A DNA stretch of 64,000 nucleotides from Bradyrhizobium agreste (GCF_016031625.1 NZ_JACCHP010000038.1:1-64000), one strand, 5' to 3'. Positions 44,675 to 52,611 are shown, numbered from the stretch's first letter. Program-made: numbers and translations. The notes: a model not told the origin generated them from the letters alone.

Positions 44675-45007
44675 TCAGTTCAGCGAGGGATTGCGCGGGC
44701 GATAGCCGCCGGCCTTGTCCTTGACGAAGATTTCGGCGACCTGCGAATGCCGGACCGGCTCGCCGGAATCGTCGGCCAACAGGTTCTGCTCCGAGACATA
44801 GGCGACGTATTCGGACTCCGCGTTCTCCGCGAGCAGGTGATAGAACGGCTGGTCCTTGTGGGGCCGCACCTCCTCGGGGATCGACAGCCACCATTCCTCG
44901 GTGTTGTTGAATTCCGGATCGATGTCGAAGATCACCCCCCGGAACGAGAAGATCCGGTGGCGAACGACCTGTCCGATCTGGAATTTGGCGGTCCGCGCTT
45001 TAATCAT
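44675..45007 (-). CDS. hspQ: Heat-shock/hemimethylated-DNA-binding protein HspQ
   Basis: 110 aa matching the HspQ (YccV-like) family throughout: KFQIGQVVRHRIFSFRGVIFDIDPEF, EEWWLSIPEEVRPHKDQPFYHLL, YVAYVSEQNLLADDSGEPVRHSQV. In E. coli HspQ modulates Lon-mediated proteolysis. Cytoplasmic. Convergent with the ialB-like gene, sharing the terminator. Confidence 0.94.
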   Translation of the reverse strand: MIKARTAKFQIGQVVRHRIFSFRGVIFDIDPEFNNTEEWWLSIPEEVRPHKDQPFYHLLAENAESEYVAYVSEQNLLADDSGEPVRHSQVAEIFVKDKAGGYRPRNPSLN

Positions 45008-45113
45008 CCCCCGTCGATAGACCAGGATTGTGGCCGATGCTAGTGCCCTCAGCTGGAATTAACCTTCGTCTCCGGGGCGGATAGCCTCCAAGCCTTCAGA
45101 AAAAACTTCAGCA

Positions 45114-46076
45114 ATGGCCGATATCCTCAATCTAGCGCTGCCTTATTTCGGCTTGATCTTCGTCGGTTTCGCCTGCGGCAAGCTCAAGTCTATCCCGGAA
45201 TCGGGGCTCGCCTGGATGAACTTCTTCCTGCTCTACGTGTCGCTGCCGGCGCTGCTGTTTGCGATCATGTCGAAGACGCCGTTTTCGGAATTGAATAACC
45301 CGCCGTTCCTGGTGGCGACGACGCTGTCGACGGTCGCGGCGTTCACACTGGCGCTGGTGGTCGGCAAGCTATTCGGACGGCTGACGCTGCGCGAGGCGAC
45401 GCTCGCGGGCCTCTCCGGCGGCTACGGCAATATCGGCTATATGGGCCCCGGCCTCGCGCTCGCGGTGCTCGGGCCGAAGGCGGCCGCGCCGACCGCGCTG
45501 ATCTTCTGCTGCGACAGCATATTCCTGTTCACGATCGTGCCGCTCCTGATCGAGCTGTCCGACCGCGACCATCCCTCGCTCGTCCACGCTTTCGGCGTCG
45601 TGCTCAAGCAGATCGTGCTCAATCCCCTGATCATGTCGGCCTGCTTCGGCGCGGCGGTGGCGGCGCTGCATATCGAGCTGCCGGTCGCGCTCGACCGCAC
45701 CATCACCTTCCTGCAGAACGCGGCCGCGCCGACCGCGCTGTTCGTGCTCGGCGTGACCGTGGCGCTGCGTCCGTTCGATCGCGTGCCGTGGGAGGTGCCG
45801 GGGGTGATCGCGGTGAAGCTGCTGATCCATCCGCTCACGGCATTCGCCCTGATGCTGGCGTTCGGCCCGTTCGCACAGCCCTGGGCCGCCACCGCCGTGC
45901 TGATGGCTTCGCTGCCGCCGGCGCTCAACGTGTTCGTCATCGCCCGTCAGAACGATGCCTGGATCGAGCCCGCCTCCGTCGCGGTGCTGCTTGGCACCTT
46001 CGCGTCGGTGGTCACGCTGAAGGTGCATGCCGACGGCGCGGACTGGCTGCAGCGGCAGGAAGTCGTTGAGCAGTGA
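45114..46076 (+). CDS. AEC-family transporter with altered C-terminus
   Basis: 320 aa. Ten-helix auxin-efflux-carrier-like permease: GKLKSIPESGLAWMNFFLLYVSLPALLF, GYGNIGYMGPGLALAVLGPKAA, PTALFVLGVTVALRPF. The last normal helix stops at SVVTL (302) and the final 18 residues (KVHADGADWLQRQEVVEQ) are the reverse complement of the convergent hydroxylase gene (AVGMHL ... LLNDFLPLQ), so the native last few residues seem lost by a deletion at about 46018-46022. Membrane topology otherwise complete. Substrate unknown. Confidence 0.87.
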   Translation: MADILNLALPYFGLIFVGFACGKLKSIPESGLAWMNFFLLYVSLPALLFAIMSKTPFSELNNPPFLVATTLSTVAAFTLALVVGKLFGRLTLREATLAGLSGGYGNIGYMGPGLALAVLGPKAAAPTALIFCCDSIFLFTIVPLLIELSDRDHPSLVHAFGVVLKQIVLNPLIMSACFGAAVAALHIELPVALDRTITFLQNAAAPTALFVLGVTVALRPFDRVPWEVPGVIAVKLLIHPLTAFALMLAFGPFAQPWAATAVLMASLPPALNVFVIARQNDAWIEPASVAVLLGTFASVVTLKVHADGADWLQRQEVVEQ

Positions 46077-47135
46077 GCGGTTGGCGATGTCGATCGCAAA
46101 GGTGCGGCTCAAGATGTCGGGCCGCCGGGCGCGATCGTAGCGCTTGAGCAATTCGTCCGCGCCGGGATCCTGTCCCGCGGCGATGGCCTCGCCCGCGAGC
46201 CGGGCAATGTCGGCGGCATCGCGCAGGCCGAGATTGAGGCCCTGGGCACCGATCGGCGGCACCACATGGGCGGCTTCGCCGACCAGCGCGATACGGTCGC
46301 GACCGAAGCATTTCGGACGCTCGATCGCGAGCGGGAACAGGTTGCGCCCCGGCTCCACATTCATCCGTCCCAGGATCGAATGCGACTGCTTCTCGATCGC
46401 GGCCGACAGTTCCTCGTCGCTCGAGCCGCGCAGCCGTTCGGCTTCCGTCGGCGCCGCGACCCAGACGATGCTGGAGCGGTCGCCGGGCAGCGGCACGAAC
46501 ACGCAAGGTCCGTGCGGCGTGTGGAACTCGGTCGAGACGTTGCGATGCGGCCGGGCATGGCCGACGTTGAAGGTCAGCGCGGTCTGGTTGAGCTCGCGCC
46601 TGACCACCTCGATGCCGGCAGCCTCGCGGCACAGCGAGTGCCGGCCGTCGGCACCGACCACGAGGCGGGCCGAGAGAAACTGTCCGGACACCGTGCGCAG
46701 GGCGACGTCGTCGGCTTCGAGGACGACGCTTTCGGCCTCGTCGTCGAAGCGGATGAGATTGGGCAGCTCGGCCGCGCGCGCTTCCAGCGCCAGCATCAGC
46801 GAGCGATTGTCGATGTTGTAGCCGAACGCATCGAGGCCGATTTCGTGACAGGAGAAGCGCACCTCCGGCGCACGAAACAGCCGGCCGGTGTCGTCGACGA
46901 GGCGCATGACTTCCAGCGCAGCCGCCTTGTCCCTGCAGCGCGACCAGACGTCGAGGCTTTCCAACAGATCGATGGAGGCGCCGAGCAATGCGGTGGTGCG
47001 ATTGTCGGCATAGGGCACGCGGCGCGCCACCAGTGCGGTCCGGGCACCCGCCTGCGCCAATGCGATCGCCGCGGCAAGTCCGGCAGGTCCGCCGCCGATC
47101 ACGGCCGCGTCATGGAGTGTCGATGCGTCTGTCAT
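45369..47135 (-). CDS. UbiH/UbiF-type FAD hydroxylase with 216-residue antisense-derived tail
   Basis: 588 aa from ATG 47135. Residues 1-371 are an aromatic-ring hydroxylase of ubiquinone biosynthesis: AVIGGGPAGLAAAIALAQAG (FAD), VVGADGRHS (DG motif), ALVGEAAHVVPPIGAQGLNL (GD/E motif). The family normally ends about 25-35 residues after RSLLNDFLP. Here, after GMHL (372), the frame continues for 216 residues that are the antisense of the AEC gene; they are rich in Arg, His, Glu, Asp as antisense translation would be. So the 3' ends of two convergent genes have been joined. The catalytic core is complete; whether the tail is tolerated is unknown. Confidence 0.82.
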   Translation of the reverse strand: MTDASTLHDAAVIGGGPAGLAAAIALAQAGARTALVARRVPYADNRTTALLGASIDLLESLDVWSRCRDKAAALEVMRLVDDTGRLFRAPEVRFSCHEIGLDAFGYNIDNRSLMLALEARAAELPNLIRFDDEAESVVLEADDVALRTVSGQFLSARLVVGADGRHSLCREAAGIEVVRRELNQTALTFNVGHARPHRNVSTEFHTPHGPCVFVPLPGDRSSIVWVAAPTEAERLRGSSDEELSAAIEKQSHSILGRMNVEPGRNLFPLAIERPKCFGRDRIALVGEAAHVVPPIGAQGLNLGLRDAADIARLAGEAIAAGQDPGADELLKRYDRARRPDILSRTFAIDIANRSLLNDFLPLQPVRAVGMHLQRDHRREGAKQHRDGGGLDPGIVLTGDDEHVERRRQRSHQHGGGGPGLCERAERQHQGECRERMDQQLHRDHPRHLPRHAIERTQRHGHAEHEQRGRRGRVLQEGDGAVERDRQLDMQRRHRRAEAGRHDQGIEHDLLEHDAESVDERGMVAVGQLDQERHDREQEYAVAAEDQRGRRGRLRPEHREREAGAHIADIAVAAGEARERRLAQRQPSE

Positions 47136-47264
47136 GGAACGACATTTGACACGCCGGGCGGCAAATTCAAGCCCACCTATATTTCCCTGATTTTATGGCG
47201 AATTGTGCGATCGTGCGCCGCAATGGCGGATGTGCAAACCGGTCGCATTCTGATAGCAGAAGCC

Positions 47265-47990
47265 ATGGATATTCAGCAGGATTCCCTCAAGCCGAGAGCG
47301 GCGATGCGCGCCGCAGCCTTCTCGGTGCACATCTTCACCGCGTTCGGCGCGGCGATCGCGCTCCTGGCGATGTTGGAGGCCGTGCGCGAGCACTGGGCGG
47401 CGATGTTTCAATGGCTGGGCGTCGCCCTGATCATCGATGCGATCGATGGGCCGATCGCGCGCCGGCTCGACGTCAAGAACGTGCAGCCGAACTGGTCGGG
47501 CGACGTGCTCGATCTCGTGGTCGACTTCGTCACCTATGTCTTCGTGCCGGCCTATGCGATCGTCGCGAGCGGCATGCTGCTGCCGGTCGCGGCTCCCTTG
47601 CTGGGCATCGCCATCATCGTCACCAGCGCGTTGTATTTCGCCGATCAGCGCATGAAGGCCGACGACAATCATTTCCGCGGCTTCCCGGCGCTGTGGAATG
47701 CGGCCGCGTTCTATCTGTTCCTGCTGCATTGGCCGCCAGTGTGGGCGACGCTGCTCGTCGCCGCGCTGGTCGTGCTGACTTTCGTGCCGATCCATGTGCT
47801 GCACCCCGTCAGGGTCGTGCGGCTGCGCTGGCTGACGATGTCGCTGATCGCGATCTGGGCGCTGCTCGCCTTCTACACGCTGCAAATGGATTTTCGCGTC
47901 GGCACCGGGGTGACCGTCGTGCTCTGCGCCATCGCGCTCTGGATCAGCTTCAGCGACGCCTTGATACGATTGGTGCGATCCTTCGCATGA
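47265..47990 (+). CDS. pcs: Phosphatidylcholine synthase
   Basis: 241 aa from ATG 47265. CDP-alcohol phosphotransferase motif DGPIARRLDVKNVQPNWSG then DVLDLVVDFVTYVFVP, the Pcs-specific spacing, and about seven membrane helices. Condenses choline directly with CDP-diacylglycerol to phosphatidylcholine (Pcs pathway), important in rhizobia for host symbiosis. In-frame starts further upstream are rejected (they run antisense to the hydroxylase). Divergent from the hydroxylase gene. Confidence 0.93.
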   Translation: MDIQQDSLKPRAAMRAAAFSVHIFTAFGAAIALLAMLEAVREHWAAMFQWLGVALIIDAIDGPIARRLDVKNVQPNWSGDVLDLVVDFVTYVFVPAYAIVASGMLLPVAAPLLGIAIIVTSALYFADQRMKADDNHFRGFPALWNAAAFYLFLLHWPPVWATLLVAALVVLTFVPIHVLHPVRVVRLRWLTMSLIAIWALLAFYTLQMDFRVGTGVTVVLCAIALWISFSDALIRLVRSFA

Positions 47991-48106
47991 CGCAGCTGCT
48001 CATCAGCCCCGAACGCGAGCCGACGGCTTGATCGGCCCGATCGGCATCGAGTTGACAAGGCGGGCGCGATGGCTTTCGCTCAGCCGCAAGAAGAGGAGGT
48101 CCGGTG

Positions 48107-49081
48107 ATGACCAAAGCCATGCGTGTGCACAAGGTCGGAGGCCCCGAAGCCCTGGTCTATGAGAGCGTCGACGTGCCGGCGCCCGGGCCGGGCGAGGTGC
48201 GCATCCGCCAGCATGCGGTCGGCCTCAACTTCATCGACGTCTATTACCGCACCGGCCTCTACAAGGCGCCGGGACTGCCCTTCATCGCCGGTAACGAGGC
48301 CTCGGGCGAGGTTGTCGCGGTCGGGCCAGGCGTCACGAATTTTCATCCCGGCGACCGCGTCGCCTATTACCACAATCTCGGCGCCTATACCGGCGAGCGC
48401 AACATCCCCTGGGAGAAGCTGGTCAAGCTGCCCGATCACATCACCTACGAGCAGGGCGCCGTGCTGATGTTGAAGGGGCTGACGGTCTGGTATCTCCTGC
48501 ACAAGACCTTCAAGGTCGAGCCGCATCATCGCGTGCTGGTCCACGCCGCGGCCGGCGGCATCGGCCTGCTCGCCTGCCAATGGGCGAGGGCGCTCGGCGC
48601 GCATGTCATCGGCACCGTCGGCTCGCGCGAGAAGGCCGAGCTTGCGGAGGCCAATGGCTGCGATCACGTCATCCTCTACAACGAGGAGGACTTTGTCGCG
48701 CGCGTCAAGCAGATCAGCCGCAACGAGGGCTGCGACGTCGTCTATGACGGCGTCGGCAAGGCGACGTTCCCGGGCTCGCTGTCCTGCCTGAAGCCGCGCG
48801 GCATGTTCGTCTCGTTCGGCAATGCCTCAGGACCGGTGCCGCCGTTCGCGATCGCCGAGCTCAACAATCACGGCTCGCTGTTCGCCACGCGGCCGAAGCT
48901 CAACGACTATATCGGCACGCGCAAGGAGCTACTGGAGGGCGCCGACACGCTGTTTGCCGCCGTCATCAACGGCAAGCTGCACGTGCCGATCAACCACGCC
49001 TACGCGCTCAAGGACGCCGCCAAGGCCCATATCGATCTCGAAAGCCGCAAGACCACCGGCGCTTCGATCTTGAAGCCGTAG
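48107..49081 (+). CDS. qor: Quinone oxidoreductase (zinc-free MDR family)
   Basis: 324 aa from ATG 48107 with AAGAGGAGG upstream (GTG at 48104 possible). MDR fold: HKVGGPEALVYESVDVPAPGPGEVRIR, GLNFIDVYYRTGLY, FIAGNEASGEVVAVG, and the Rossmann HAAAGGIGLLACQWARALGA. No structural-zinc Cys set, as usual for Qor. Reduces quinones with NADPH. Followed by a dispersed repeat before the convergent argD. Confidence 0.92.
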   Translation: MTKAMRVHKVGGPEALVYESVDVPAPGPGEVRIRQHAVGLNFIDVYYRTGLYKAPGLPFIAGNEASGEVVAVGPGVTNFHPGDRVAYYHNLGAYTGERNIPWEKLVKLPDHITYEQGAVLMLKGLTVWYLLHKTFKVEPHHRVLVHAAAGGIGLLACQWARALGAHVIGTVGSREKAELAEANGCDHVILYNEEDFVARVKQISRNEGCDVVYDGVGKATFPGSLSCLKPRGMFVSFGNASGPVPPFAIAELNNHGSLFATRPKLNDYIGTRKELLEGADTLFAAVINGKLHVPINHAYALKDAAKAHIDLESRKTTGASILKP

Positions 49082-49086
49082 CTCTG

Positions 49087-49232
49087 GTGTCCCGGAGAGC
49101 ATCGCAGCGCTGAGCCGGGACCCAGATCCGGCACGCGCTGCGGTGAGATGGGCCCCGGCTCTGTAGCGCACCGCTCCCGGACGATGCTTCGCATCGCCTT
49201 GAGAGCGCTGCGCTGCGTCCGGGGCACGAGAC
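49087..49232. repeat. Dispersed ~146-bp repeat with inverted ends, family A copy 2
   Basis: Starts GTGTCCCGGAG and ends GTCCGGGGCACGAGAC. Nearly identical over its right 85 bp to 38706-38852 (words GCACCGCTCCCGGACGATG, CTTCGCATCGCCT, GAGAGCGCTG). It fills the gap between convergent qor and argD, only 5 and 4 bp from their stops. Confidence 0.85.
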
Positions 49233-49236
49233 TATC

Positions 49237-50427
49237 TTACGCCACGCGTCTTGCCGCGCCGGCCCTGGTCAGGATCGCATCGAGACATTCGATCATCTCG
49301 GCGATCTCGCTCCTCGTGACGTTCAGCGCCGGCATGAAGCGCAAGCTGTCGACCTGCGGGGCGTTCAGCAGCACGCCGGCCTCGAACGCCTGCGCGACGA
49401 TGCCGGGTGCGATCGGCAGCTTGAGATCGAGCGCGAGCAACAGGCCGCGTCCGCGGACGCCGCCAAGCCCGTGCCGGGCCGAGACCTTCTGCAACTCGCT
49501 TTCGAGCAGCAGGCCGGTCTCGGTGACCGTCTTGAGGAAGTCGGGCTTCTTGACCTCCTCGAGCACGGCAAGGCCCGCCGCGCACATGATCGGGTTGCCG
49601 TTGAACGTGCCGCCCTGGTCGCCGTGCTCGAAGCATGAGACGCGTTCGGTCGCGAGCAGGGCGGCGAGCGGCACGCCGCCGCCGATGCCCTTGCCGAGCG
49701 TCATGATGTCGGGCGCGATGCCCGCATGCTCGTAGTGGAAGAGCTTTCCGGTCCGGCCCATGCCGGTCTGGATCTCGTCGAAGATGAGCAAGAGGCTATG
49801 CGTCTCGGTCAGCGCGCGCAGCTGCTGCAGGAACTGATCGGTCGCGGGCCACACGCCGGATTCACCCTGGATCGGCTCGAGCATCACGGCGACGGTGTTG
49901 GCGTTGATCAGCTGCTCGACCGAGGCGATGTCGTTGAGCTTGGCCTTCTTGAAGCCCGCGACCTTCGGCTCGAACAGCGGCGCGAACGCCTTCTTGCCCG
50001 AAGCCGACATCGTCGCCAGCGTCCGGCCGTGGAAGCCGCCTTCGAAGCTGATGATCTCGAACGCGCCGCCTTTGTGCAGGCTGCCATATTTGCGCGCGAG
50101 CTTAATCGCACCCTCGTTGGCTTCCGCGCCCGAATTGGCAAAGAACACCTGATCGAACGCGCTGTGCTCGACCAGCGCCTGCGCCAGCTTCAGGCTCGGC
50201 TCGTTGTAGAAGGCCGGGCTCGGCGTCAAGAGCCGCTTGGCTTGAGCTGCGAGCGCATCGGCGATCGCGGGCGGGGAGTGGCCGAGGCAGTTCACGGCCC
50301 AACCCTGCACGAAATCGAGATAGCGCTTGCGGCTGTCGTCCCAGAGGTAGGAGCCGGCGCCGCGGACGAACACGGTCTTCGGCCGTGCGGTGATGTCCAT
50401 CAGCGCGTCATATGGATGCGTGGTCAT
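49237..50427 (-). CDS. argD: Acetylornithine-type class III aminotransferase
   Basis: 396 aa from ATG 50427 with AGAGGAG upstream. PLP-enzyme landmarks: FVQGWAVNCLGHSPP, FFANSGAEANEGAIKLAR, FEGGFHGRTLATMS, LIFDEIQTGMGRTG, and the Schiff-base Lys in MTLGKGIGGGVP. In arginine synthesis ArgD transfers the amino group from glutamate to N-acetylglutamate semialdehyde. Another argD may exist in the genome, so the name is by family and by the arginine-rich leader upstream. An alternative in-frame ATG (50550, GAGAGGG upstream) would add 41 residues, unlike the family. The frame of 50550-50428 crosses the leader terminator. Confidence 0.85.
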   Translation of the reverse strand: MTTHPYDALMDITARPKTVFVRGAGSYLWDDSRKRYLDFVQGWAVNCLGHSPPAIADALAAQAKRLLTPSPAFYNEPSLKLAQALVEHSAFDQVFFANSGAEANEGAIKLARKYGSLHKGGAFEIISFEGGFHGRTLATMSASGKKAFAPLFEPKVAGFKKAKLNDIASVEQLINANTVAVMLEPIQGESGVWPATDQFLQQLRALTETHSLLLIFDEIQTGMGRTGKLFHYEHAGIAPDIMTLGKGIGGGVPLAALLATERVSCFEHGDQGGTFNGNPIMCAAGLAVLEEVKKPDFLKTVTETGLLLESELQKVSARHGLGGVRGRGLLLALDLKLPIAPGIVAQAFEAGVLLNAPQVDSLRFMPALNVTRSEIAEMIECLDAILTRAGAARRVA

Positions 50428-50462
50428 GTCGTACTCCTCTGGAGGTCGGGTGGAAAAAGGGC

Positions 50463-50502
50463 GCAAAAAAGCAGAAAGGCCGCACCTTGCGAGTGCGGCC
50501 TT
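50463..50502 (-). terminator. Attenuator terminator in the argD leader (segments 3:4)
   Basis: On the minus strand AAGGCCGCAC, 7-nt loop, GTGCGGCCTT (10 bp perfect), then TCTGC and six T. It ends only about 36 nt before the argD start, leaving no room for a promoter after it, so it must lie inside the argD leader. The upstream minus-strand gene ends at 50700, too far for its terminator to be the sole explanation. Confidence 0.85.
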
Positions 50503-50530
50503 CTCGAAAACTTCAGCTGAATTCAGTGGT

Positions 50531-50623
50531 TCAGCGGCGTCCTCGGACATGGCGCACCCTCTCGTCGTCGCGGGAGCGACGGCGGAGCATTTCGGTGCGC
50601 TGGTTGGTCCGGGCGTTGATCAT
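50531..50623 (-). CDS. Arginine-rich leader peptide (30 codons, 11 Arg)
   Basis: ATG 50623, TGA 50531. Arg at positions 5, 9, 14, 15, 16, 18, 22, 24, 27, 29 and 30; codons 14-18 read Arg-Arg-Arg-Ser-Arg. No ribosome-binding site, but the predicted transcript start (about 50627) puts ATG almost at the 5' end, as for leaderless trpL of rhizobia. Segment 1 (50594-50600, GCGCACC) pairs perfectly with segment 2 (50552-50558, GGTGCGC); segment 2 also pairs, with one bulge, with segment 3 (50493-50502). A ribosome stalled at codons 14-18 would cover 1 and free 2. Caveat: Arg is common in chance frames of GC-rich DNA. Confidence 0.7.
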   Translation of the reverse strand: MINARTNQRTEMLRRRSRDDERVRHVRGRR

Positions 50624-50632
50624 GGGGCGCGT

Positions 50633-50661
50633 CCGTACAGCCGAATAGCAGGACTTGTCAA
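50633..50661 (-). promoter_or_regulatory. Sigma-70-type promoter of the argD leader
   Basis: Minus strand: a perfect TTGACA (50661-50656) and, after 16-17 nt, TGTACG/GTACGG as a weak -10. Predicted start near 50627, about four nt from the leader ATG. It sits just beyond the stop (50700) of the upstream gene. Confidence 0.6.
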
Positions 50662-50699
50662 GCAGGCATTTTGCGAGATGCTCGCCGAGCGTGCATCGG

Positions 50700-51341
50700 T
50701 CAGGTCGGGTACGCGGCTTCCTCGGCCTCTTCACAGCCCCAATCCGCGTCCGCGATCGCGGTGTCGATCAGCTCGCCGCGCAGCAGCTTGAACGGCGAAT
50801 TCCAGTACAGCGCGATATTGTGGAAGGGATCGGTCAGCACCTTGAACACCCAGACGAGGCCCGTCGTGACGTCGCAGGTAACGAAGAGCTGCAGCATGCG
50901 CGCAAGTCCGCCGCCGATGCCGATCGCGAGCCAGAGCGCGCCGACATGCCGGATGAAATCGAGCCGAGAGTCCGGCGCCTCGAACAATCCGAACAGCGTC
51001 GGAAAGGCGAACAGCGCGAGCGGCGCGCTGCCCCAGACCAGCAGCAGCACGATCTTGCGGGCCTGGTTGTAGCCGACCTTGACCGCTTCCTTGTATTCGT
51101 TGCTGACGTCGTTGACGGCGTCGTAGCCGTTCGGCTCGAAGAAGAAATGCCCGGTCTGCCGCGTCAGCATCGCGAGCCAGCCGACGATGCCGGCGATGGC
51201 GGGGTCCTTGAACAGCAGGGCGTAGCAGCCGAGGAAGATGACGGCGCTGATCAGGTGCAGCGTCTGGTTCACGGTGCTCTGGTGGTAGAAGCGGTAATCG
51301 TCGAAGCGCTGCGTGCGCAGCATGTCCGAGAGGCGGCTCAT
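50700..51341 (-). CDS. Mpo1-like (DUF962-type) membrane protein
   Basis: 213 aa with about five membrane segments. Features shared with the Mpo1/DUF962 family: a His/Asn pair near the first helix (FYHQSTVNQTLHLISAVIF) and GHFFFEPNG, where the family has GHxxFE. Yeast Mpo1 is an Fe-dependent dioxygenase of long-chain 2-hydroxy acids; assignment here rests on these motifs only. Start ATG 51341. Confidence 0.62.
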   Translation of the reverse strand: MSRLSDMLRTQRFDDYRFYHQSTVNQTLHLISAVIFLGCYALLFKDPAIAGIVGWLAMLTRQTGHFFFEPNGYDAVNDVSNEYKEAVKVGYNQARKIVLLLVWGSAPLALFAFPTLFGLFEAPDSRLDFIRHVGALWLAIGIGGGLARMLQLFVTCDVTTGLVWVFKVLTDPFHNIALYWNSPFKLLRGELIDTAIADADWGCEEAEEAAYPT

Positions 51342-51574
51342 CCTCGTTCCTCGCTCGCGTTGAAAACGCGGGCAGAGTTAGGCCGAGTCCGTGACCCCTG
51401 CGTGAATGCATTATAGTGTCACATTGCGGTGCGCAGGCAGTCTTGCGGTGCCGCGCCCTGCAGCAACCATCGGGACACTGGCGCGTTTGTGATCATGGGA
51501 CGCAATTTGGTTCGAACCGGATTCATGGCGGTTCAGACCAAGCAAGACGGGACCAATCAGACCAGTTTTCAGCC

Positions 51575-52522
51575 TTGTCCGACACGCCTTACCCAATCGA
51601 TCTCGACAGCATTCGCGGCGCATTTCCGCCGGGCATCGACGCGCCTCCGCTGCTGGTCGATTTCGCCGCCTGGCTCGAGGGGCGCCCCTGGGGCAGCGTC
51701 GGCTGCTTCTCGCTGCAGGGCCAGTTCTCGGACTCCGCGCCGATCGTCGACGGCAGTCCTTTGCGCGACCGGTTTTCGCTGTTCATGCGGCTGCCTGACG
51801 GCTCGGCCGTCGGCGGCTGGTATGGCGCGGGCCTCGACCGCGACAATCCGCCGATCGTCGGGCTGGGATCCGAGGGCGACTACGAGCTGCTGGCGCCGAG
51901 CCTCGACGCGCTGCTGACAAGGCTGACGTCGCAGCAATTCGACAGGGCCTGGAGCGATCTGAAGCCGCATCGCGAGATCGAGCCTCAGACCGGCGAACTC
52001 GCGCAATGGCTCGCTGCACAGCCCGTTGCCGACATGGCGACGTGTGACGATCGGGCCGCGGAGCTGCCCGACTTCCGCGGCTTCATGGAAAAATGGAGCC
52101 GGGACCGCGAGGACTATTGGGCCAACCATCGCATGATGGCCGAGCTCGGCTGGCGGCTCGCCGCCCATCTGCCCAAGGGCAAGAATGCCTGGGACAACAC
52201 GCGTTTCGAGGTCGCGATCGTCGGCAAGCAGTACCAGGCGCGCGTGCTGACGCGCGGGCCGCAGCCGTTCGAGGAAGCTGCGTCGATCGAATCCCTGCTG
52301 CGCGAGCTGCGCGAAGAGATGCGCCGCGCGCAGCCCGAGCTCGGATTGTGGTACGCGATGAAATTCGGGCTCTATGCCGACGGCCGGATCATGCCGAGCT
52401 TTGAATACGATGTGCGCCCGACCATCGACGGCGAACCGGCGTTGCTCACCGAAGCGAAGGCCGATCTCGCCCGCGCCCCGCGCCCGGAGCGCTGGGTGCC
52501 GAAATGGCTGGCAGCGTCCTGA
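51575..52522 (+). CDS. Orphan immunity-like protein (SMI1/KNR4-like + YezG/DUF600-like)
   Basis: About 315 aa from TTG 51575 (no clear ribosome-binding site; the open frame extends to 51416 but without protein character). Residues 1-130 resemble an SMI1/KNR4 (SUKH) fold: LLVDFAAWLEGRPWG ... LFMRLPDGSAVGGWY ... PPIVGLGSEGDYELLAPSLDALL. Residues 180-300 resemble YezG/DUF600: LRELREEMRRAQPELGLWYAMKFGLYADGRIMPSFEYD. Both fold types are common immunity proteins of polymorphic toxin systems. No toxin gene adjoins it. Confidence 0.6.
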   Translation: MSDTPYPIDLDSIRGAFPPGIDAPPLLVDFAAWLEGRPWGSVGCFSLQGQFSDSAPIVDGSPLRDRFSLFMRLPDGSAVGGWYGAGLDRDNPPIVGLGSEGDYELLAPSLDALLTRLTSQQFDRAWSDLKPHREIEPQTGELAQWLAAQPVADMATCDDRAAELPDFRGFMEKWSRDREDYWANHRMMAELGWRLAAHLPKGKNAWDNTRFEVAIVGKQYQARVLTRGPQPFEEAASIESLLRELREEMRRAQPELGLWYAMKFGLYADGRIMPSFEYDVRPTIDGEPALLTEAKADLARAPRPERWVPKWLAAS

Positions 52523-52611
52523 AGTCCGCGATGCTGCCGCCCAGCCGGCGCGCCAAAATCTTCTGCTGTCGTGCCATTTTGGTCTCGCCGGAAGCAGCAC
52601 TTTCGGTCCCC

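Noticed and set aside
46266..47264. Long plus-strand frame running into pcs
   Set aside because: The part before 47265 is antisense to the hydroxylase and has no homology to Pcs.
50428..50550. Upstream in-frame start of argD (ATG 50550, GAGAGGG)
   Set aside because: It would add 41 residues not found in the family and translate through the terminator hairpin. The start at 50427 has a better family fit and its own AGAGGAG. Kept as an alternative only.
51429..51917. Plus-strand frame starting MRRQSCGAAP, with an internal ATG
   Set aside because: Arg/Ala/Ser-rich shadow of the immunity-like gene in another frame.
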